Source: Saxidomus purpurata (Eukaryota > Mollusca > Bivalvia > Venerida > Veneridae). From it: DNA of 64,000 bases. Where the stretch lies: positions 346,051 through 410,050 of the forward strand of contig JAFMSR010000018.1 in NCBI GenBank assembly GCA_022818135.1, given 5' to 3'. Shown one piece after another: positions 58,600-64,000 of the stretch. The translations under genes were made by a program, and so were the position numbers. The notes under the pieces were generated by a model. That model searched no databases. It was not told where the DNA came from and was given only the letters and a program-made list of their open reading frames with translations. Positions within the stretch are counted from its first letter, which is position 1. Each line of letters opens with the position of its first letter.

Positions 58600-59917
58600 A
58601 GAAGATCATATCATGAAAAAGAACTTCAGTCATTTAAAAGTCATCAGAGGTATTTTGTACAGGCAGATAAAAGACGGTGAGAAGTTGATCAATCAACTAG
58701 TGCTTCCTGAGGTGTATAGAAAGCAAGTGTTGCACGGCTTACATAATGACATGGGTCATCCAGGCAGAGATAGGACTCTATCATTATTACGATCCAGGTT
58801 CTACTGGCCATGTATTACAGCCGAAGCTGAAAATTGGGTCAGTACATGCAAAAGATGTCTTCTCAGAAAAACATCGCCAAACATACGGGCACCATTAGTT
58901 AATGTGGTTACCACATACCCACTAGAATTAGTGGCTATGGATTTCCTTTCAGTTGAACCTGCCAAGGGAGGAATAGAAAACATCCTTGTCATAACGGATC
59001 ATTTTACAAAATATGCCTTAGCAATACCTTGTAAGAATCAAACGGCGAAAACAACAGCAGAAGCACTGTACAATGAGTTCATTTTACACTATGGAATACC
59101 CACTAGACTACATTCCGACCAGGGAGCCAATTTTGAATCCGACATCATCAAAGAGTTATGTCAACTCATGGGCATTAAGAAATCAAGAACTACACCATAC
59201 CATCCAATGGGAAATGGATTACCAGAAAGATATAACAGAACCCTTTTGAATATGTTAGGAACATTAGATCCAGATAAAAAGACAGACTGGAAAAGGTATA
59301 TTCCTTCACTTGTATATGCATACAATTGCATATCCCACGAGACAACTAAATACTCTCCATTTGAATTGATGTTCGGACGAGAACCCAGACTGCCTGTAGA
59401 CTCTATGTTTGAGACACCAGGAATAAGTAGTAACAAAACTACTAGGGAATATATTGAAGACCTTAGGGAAAGACTTAAACATACACAAGAAATAGTCAAG
59501 ACAATCACAGGCAAAGCAAAACAAAAACAGAAGGACATTTATGACAAAAAAGCAAAGGCTGCAAATATAGATGTGGGAGATAGTGTTTTAGTCAAAATTT
59601 TAGCAAGAGAAGGAAGACACAAAATAGCAGATAGATTTGAATCAGAAGTCTACAGAGTTACTTCGAAACCAAACCCTGAGATCCCTGTATATGAATTACT
59701 TTCACCTTCAGGTATAACAAAGAAGTTCTGGGTGCTGTGGGGCTCGTTTTGGGGAGGCTGCGTTTTTGGTACGTGGCATTCCCTGTTTGATATTATTTTT
59801 GTTTTTTTGCACAGAAACCATTTATTTCCAGTTGATTCTGCAGACAACAGACTTGTAGGAAAAGAAGTGGATCTGTCTAATAGGAAAGACTTTAAAAAAG
59901 CAGATACAAGTAAATAA
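58535..59917 (+). pseudogene. Ty3/Gypsy integrase, with an in-frame T-tailed insertion
   Basis: Zinc-binding HHCC domain 'HGLHNDMGHPGRDRTLSLL' through 'CKRCLLRK'. DDE core: 'LVAMDFLSVEP' (first Asp), 'LHSDQGANFESD' (second Asp) and 'GNGLPERYNRTLLNMLG' (Glu), about 36 residues apart as required. A GPY/F-like C-terminal module follows ('DRFESEVYRVTSK'). At 59727-59807 a T-tailed element adds 27 residues in frame before 'LHRNHLFPVDSADNRL'. An in-frame TAA at 59915 stops the frame; the same frame is open again afterwards. Confidence 0.9.
59726..59808 (+). mobile_element. T-tailed element, copy F (inside integrase frame)
   Basis: Truncated at 'ttctgggtgctgtggggctc', identical to copies A and C over the shared part. 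The inferred empty site is 'aagaagttgcacagaaacc', so it joined after TT with no flanking duplication. Its length (81 nt) keeps the reading frame. Confidence 0.9.
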
Positions 59918-60556
59918 CAGTCTTTTAAAAGGAAAAGATCGGATAACAATAATGTTAGCAATGACAAAGAAAGTGAAGAACAAGCAATAATGCAAAAGGA
60001 CACGGGTACCCAGGATTGTGATAAAGAGAGTCTAGATTCCTATGAAATTTCAGAAGATTATGTCACACTGTCATATTATGGAGGGGACGCCCTCACTCCT
60101 GAATTAAGTGGGATAAGTACAGAAGAAGTTGTTCAGAAAAACAAAGAAACTGAGGTCACAAATAACAGTTTTATACATGATGAAACAAAAGATGCAATTG
60201 ATAACTCAGACAAGCTGGATGAAGGTGAAATTAGTCACGATATTATACATGCAGATTCTCATGATGATCAGGTAGATAAAGATGAAACATCAAGAAAAGA
60301 ATTAGAAGTACATACAGAGTTAGAAGATGGACACAGTTCGTCAGAAAATGAACAAGTGATTGACAAAACTCCAATTCGACGCTCTACAAGGACCAGAAAA
60401 CAGCCATCATGGTTTGGTGATTATCATGTTAACAGAATGACTAGTAGACCAATAGAACACAAAGTGAAAGTAATGGATATTCCAATATCAAGCGGAGTAT
60501 TAGACATTTTGGATCCAGAAGTAGTTCAGACAATAGTTCAGGCAGTAATGAAGTAA
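59918..60556 (+). pseudogene. Acidic C-terminal tail of Ty3/Gypsy pol
   Basis: Same frame as the integrase, after an in-frame TAA. First Met at 59990. Mostly Asp/Glu/Ser-rich, then 'RRSTRTRKQPSWFGDYH', the 'R.S.R....P.wf.dyv' motif that often ends Gypsy integrases. This supports reading the TAA at 59915 as a lesion and this stretch as part of the ancestral pol. It could also be a separate small ORF. Confidence 0.7.
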
Positions 60557-61010
60557 TATGTTTTATTTATCTTTTAAATGTGTTGTTTGTAATGCATAAT
60601 TAAAATATGCCATTTTAATTTCAGGTTGTAAGAAGTTGCTGATAACCTGATCTTGTCATTAATTTGTGTTTATTCTTATTTTTAGATTTAAGAGGCTACT
60701 TGTTAATAAATTGTGAGACACAATTTGTTCCAAGGGGGAGAACAAGATGCATAGTACAACCAATTATCTTTGTGATAATTTCATTGTTTTTCAGTACAGT
60801 GTTAAGAGTTCATTAACTCTTACAGGATCCAGAATTAGCAGTACAGTAAATTTGTTTGTTTTGATTTTATGAGAACCTTTCCAGATTGGAACAATGGGCC
60901 AACTGATTGTTATATCACATTTGCAACAGACGAAAATCACTCCTTTTATTAATATGTAATCCTGCATTTGCAGAGAATGACGAGACGTCATTTCACAGAC
61001 AGGGGAAGTG
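60557..61010 (+). other. 3' untranslated region and polypurine tract of the Ty3/Gypsy element
   Basis: A purine-rich 'gacaggggaagtg' sits directly before the 3' LTR (about 60998-61010), the expected plus-strand primer. A second purine tract 'aagggggagaacaaga' lies at about 60732. No gene. Confidence 0.75.
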
Positions 61011-62384
61011 TGTTACAGGGTTGATATTTAACTGTTTACATATATTATCCCATTTGGAACCTCTTTCTGTTTATCCCCACTTGAGGCCTCTTCTACTTGT
61101 TTTTTACGGTTGATGTGTTTTGTGTTATCTCGTTCGCACGAGATGTGATCTGGGTGAGCTGATATTAAACAAGAGCGCGAAAAGGTTTCGTGCGCAGTCT
61201 CACACAGTTCTTGGGAAGGAAAGGTCGTTTTTGGTCTTTGGCCAAATTTGAGAGTCCTCAGATTGTTTCAGATGTTTTAAGGTAAATAGCTGGTTTTGCT
61301 GAATTGTTTTAGCTTGGTGTAATTCTTTCGTTGAGTTATTCTTCCGTACTTTCGGTTTGTGGCAATTTTATAAGTTTACGCGTTCTACATTTTTTGTCAA
61401 GTTAAAAGATGGCAGTCTCGAATGAGCAAAACTTTAAACCGGTTTAAGCTCCCCAGTGGTGTTTTTGCCACTGACCGTTCCAAGGCGGTGCCCCACTGTG
61501 TTCCTTTAATTGTTCGTTTTGTCCTCGTGTGTTTGCTTTGTATGCTAGTGTGTGTTGGTAGTGTATATGTGTGTGTGTACATGATTGTGTGTGTGTGTCG
61601 TGTGTGTGTGCGTGTGTGTGTGTGTGTGTGTGTTGGTGGTGTGCACTTCTGGGTGCTGTGGGGCTCGTTTTGGGGAGGCTGCGTTTTTGGTACGTGGCAT
61701 TCCCTGTTTGATATTATTTTTGTTTTTATCTTCTGGTTATCGGTTTCTGAACATTTAATATGCATGTATTAACCATAACCTTTGTTGTCAACAGTAACCA
61801 GCACCAACACCAGCATGGATAAGTGACAGAAAGTCAGTGTGTGTGATAGAGCTACATACATGTATGGTTTACAGATTTCATAAATCTGGTGAGTAAATAT
61901 CTATGTATTGTATAGGAGTATTTTTGGTAAAACCCAGATTTGTATGTATTTTTATAAATTGTGTTTCATTGTGTTATTTAATTCATAACTATAATTCAAG
62001 GAGACCACTTTGCTATATTTGGCAAAGTTTCTGTGGAAAAGACAAACTGTATATTAGTGCTATGTCACATGTTCTTGTGACTATAGAGAGATCAGACTCT
62101 TATAAAGTGATATAAAGTGATATAAAGTATTTGCGGATCAGAAGAGAAAAGGACTCTTTTATTATAGAAGTTGTAAAATGCATTATTTATAAAGATAGAT
62201 TAAGTAAAGTATGTTGTATTTACAATTTCAGAGCCTTTCTTGTACGAGGCGTCACAGTTGTCACAGTCACTAGTTGCCAGTGTATTATATTATTATGCAC
62301 AGAATAAATGGACATATTGAACCTGTAATGTAGTCTTACTCGTCTGTAGATAATAGGGATATCTCCAGAACTCCGGGTATAACA
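61011..62384 (+). repeat. 3' LTR of the Ty3/Gypsy element, with insertion
   Basis: Same ends as the 5' LTR. A 292-bp T-tailed element interrupts it at 61436-61727, and 'ttatcgg' is added just after. AATAAA at 62303-62308. Followed by TGGA, the 4-bp duplication also found before 51216. Confidence 0.95.
61436..61727 (+). mobile_element. T-tailed element, copy C (inside 3' LTR)
   Basis: The 5' LTR gives the exact empty site: 'caaaactttatcttctgg' at 51645-51660. The 3' LTR reads 'caaaacttt', 292 bases of element, then 'atcttctgg'. It starts 'aaaccggtttaagctcccca', holds a GT microsatellite at 61565-61632 and ends in the family block plus TTTTT. No target-site duplication apart from ambiguous T. 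Confidence 0.95.
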
Positions 62385-62729
62385 TGGAGAAAACATAAAA
62401 GCTCATTTACAAAACCGCAAAAAACACGTTCCAAATTTAAGGGCTGCAGCTTTAGAAAAAAGTAGGTCAAACAGTCATAGTCAATGTCATCCCAGTGAAA
62501 CATTGTAATTTGCTTGCAAAACTGTACACATAGTCCTACCTTCGTTGCTGTAGCTTCAAATGCTATAAAGTTGATCAACAGGCAAATGTTTTCCCAAGTA
62601 ACTTATTTCCTGAAAGAAAGTGTACTGAATTATATTTTGTGAACTAGAACTATCACTGAAGGTGATGAATAACTGACACTGTATATACAATTTATGTACT
62701 ATTTGATGCTTTAATTATTAGACCTGCAC
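62385..62729. other. No gene recognised
   Basis: Continuation of the sequence split by the LTR element ('tggagaaaacataaaagctc'). No exon recognised. Confidence 0.45.
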
Positions 62730-64000
62730 ACCTTAAGGCTTCTGTGAAGTCAAATTAAATTCTGACTAGCGGTTTTGGAGATTAAAAACGCACAAGATTT
62801 TAGTATCTCATGCCCCTGTGACTTTTGATCTAGTGACCTGAAACATGGACTTTGCACAACTAGGCATGGTGCTTGTAAGTTATGTGAAGTATCATTAAAT
62901 TCTGACCAGGGGTTTGGAGATATAGCATCCACAAAATTTTACTATCTCGAGCTCCTGTGACCTTGACCTTTGATCTAGTGACCTTAATCATCTACCATGC
63001 ACAAAAATGCATTGTACTTATCACTAGTGTGAAGTATAATTAAATTCTGACCAGGGATTTTGGAGATTAAGTGTCCACAAGATTTAACTATCACGAGCTC
63101 CTGTGACCTTGTCCTTTGACTTAGAGACCCGAAACATGGATCATGCACAACTAGGCACTGTACTTATCACTTGTGTGAAGTATCATTATATTCTGAACAG
63201 GAGTTTTTGAGAATTAGTGTCCACAAGATTTTACTTTCACGAGCCCCTGTGACCATAGACCATGCACAACTGGGCATAGCAACTATCACTTGTGTGAAGT
63301 ATCATGGAATTCTGACCTGGGGTTTTGGAGATTTAGCGTCCACAAGATTTTATTATCTCGAACACCTGTGACCTTGACCTTTGACTTAGAGACCCGAAAC
63401 ATAGATCATGCACAACTAGGCATTGTACTTATCACTTGTGTGAAGTATCATTATATTCTGAACAGGAGTTTTTGAGATTTAGTGTCAACAAGATTTTACT
63501 TTCACGAGCCCCTGTGACCTTGACCTTTGACCTAGTGACCAAAAACATAGACCAAGCACATCTTGGCATAGCAACTATCACTTGTGTGAAGTATCATTTA
63601 ATTCTGACCAGGGGTTTTGGAGTTTTAGCGTCCACAAGATTTTATTATCTCGAGCCCCTGTGACCTTGACCTTTAACCTACTGACCCGAAACATGGACGA
63701 CGTACAACTAAGTATTGTACTAATTGATTGTGTGAAGTATCATTTAAATCTGATCAGGGGTTTTGGAAATTAAGCGTCCACAAGATTTTACTATCACAAG
63801 CCCCAGTGACCTTGACCTTTGACCTCGTGACCCGAAACATAGACCATGCAAAACTAAGCACTGTGCTCATTACTTGTGTGAAGTTTCATTAAATTCTGAC
63901 CATGATTTTTTTAGATTTAGCGTCCACAAGATTTTACTATCCCGAGCCCTTGTGACTTTGACCTTTGACCTAGTGACCCGAAACATAGACCATGCACAAC
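62730..64000. repeat. Tandem array, 146-bp unit, runs off the window
   Basis: The word 'tccacaagatttta' or close variants falls at 62928, 63074, 63220, 63339, 63485, 63631, 63777 and 63923: steps of 146 except one of 119. Each unit has 'cctgtgaccttgacctttga', 'gacccgaaacatagacca' and 'tgtgaagtatcatt'. A first decayed unit begins about 62740. The overlapping open frames are repeat artefacts. Confidence 0.95.

Larger units (their letters stand above)
51216..62384 (+). mobile_element. Ty3/Gypsy LTR retrotransposon, nearly complete, young
   Basis: Two LTRs (51216-52290 and 61011-62384) that start TG and end CA, flanked by the 4-bp duplication TGGA. A primer-site-like TGG follows the 5' LTR directly. 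The order protease, reverse transcriptase, RNase H, integrase is that of Ty3/Gypsy. By eye only three substitutions separate the 1075-bp LTRs apart from a 292-bp T-tailed insertion and a 7-bp difference in the 3' LTR. Coding frames have a gag frameshift, an A-run frameshift in pol, an in-frame stop near the end and a T-tailed insertion. No env-like gene. Confidence 0.95.

Noticed and set aside
61397..61772. ORFs of 116-122 codons on both strands
   Set aside because: Same microsatellite effect in copy C within the 3' LTR.
62750..63773. Repeated 'MCEVS...' ORFs
   Set aside because: They follow the 146-bp repeat period.

Overview
The window is eukaryotic and looks like a marine bivalve mollusc. 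The evidence is indirect: AT-rich sequence, spliced genes with GT-AG introns, no operons, and dense repeats of kinds familiar from bivalve assemblies (the 'aagagggcca..ggccct..gctcacct' repeat, 'accttgacctttgacc' tandem units, tRNA-headed SINEs, YR and Ty3 retrotransposons). The species cannot be named from sequence alone. A 500-base run of N (1521-2020) is an assembly gap, and 6286-6420 looks like poor consensus.

Left part (3.5-22.3 kb, minus strand): one host gene can be pieced together exon by exon. Its start codon is at 22261, followed by a SAM-like N-terminal region (exons 1-2), two 84-nt exons, an exon with a ubiquitin-interacting-motif-like stretch, and a HECT E3 ubiquitin ligase domain (exons near 7.5, 5.1, 4.3 and 3.6 kb). 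A 6.2-kb LINE (10.05-16.28 kb, with target-site duplication) sits in the middle. The penultimate HECT exon carries an apparent frameshift and an in-frame stop, so the catalytic lobe may not be made. Just upstream of the start codon lies an array of seven near-perfect palindromes (22332-22662).

Middle part (22.7-41.3 kb): a nest of mobile elements. In order: a bivalve-type non-autonomous repeat; a LINE missing its reverse transcriptase (23.5-25.4 kb); copy 1 of a segmental duplication (25.4-33.3 kb) interrupted by a second LINE (27.3-31.6 kb) that is itself interrupted by a short T-tailed element; the longest copy of that T-tailed element (35.9-36.5 kb); a decayed tyrosine-recombinase retrotransposon (37.4-40.6 kb); and a 63-bp hairpin satellite (40.9-41.25 kb).

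Right part (41.3-64 kb): an OTU-protease-like exon (41.7 kb) with two possible downstream exons; a 178-bp tandem array; copy 2 of the segmental duplication (47.9-50.5 kb); an arylsulfatase exon remnant (50.6 kb); a nearly complete Ty3/Gypsy LTR retrotransposon (51.2-62.4 kb) with almost identical LTRs; and a 146-bp tandem array running off the end.

The most distinctive signal is the T-tailed repeat family. Six copies share one 3' end and differ in 5' truncation. Two have unoccupied counterparts in the same window, and two sit inside the young Ty3 element, which argues for recent activity. I found no convincing entirely new biological system.
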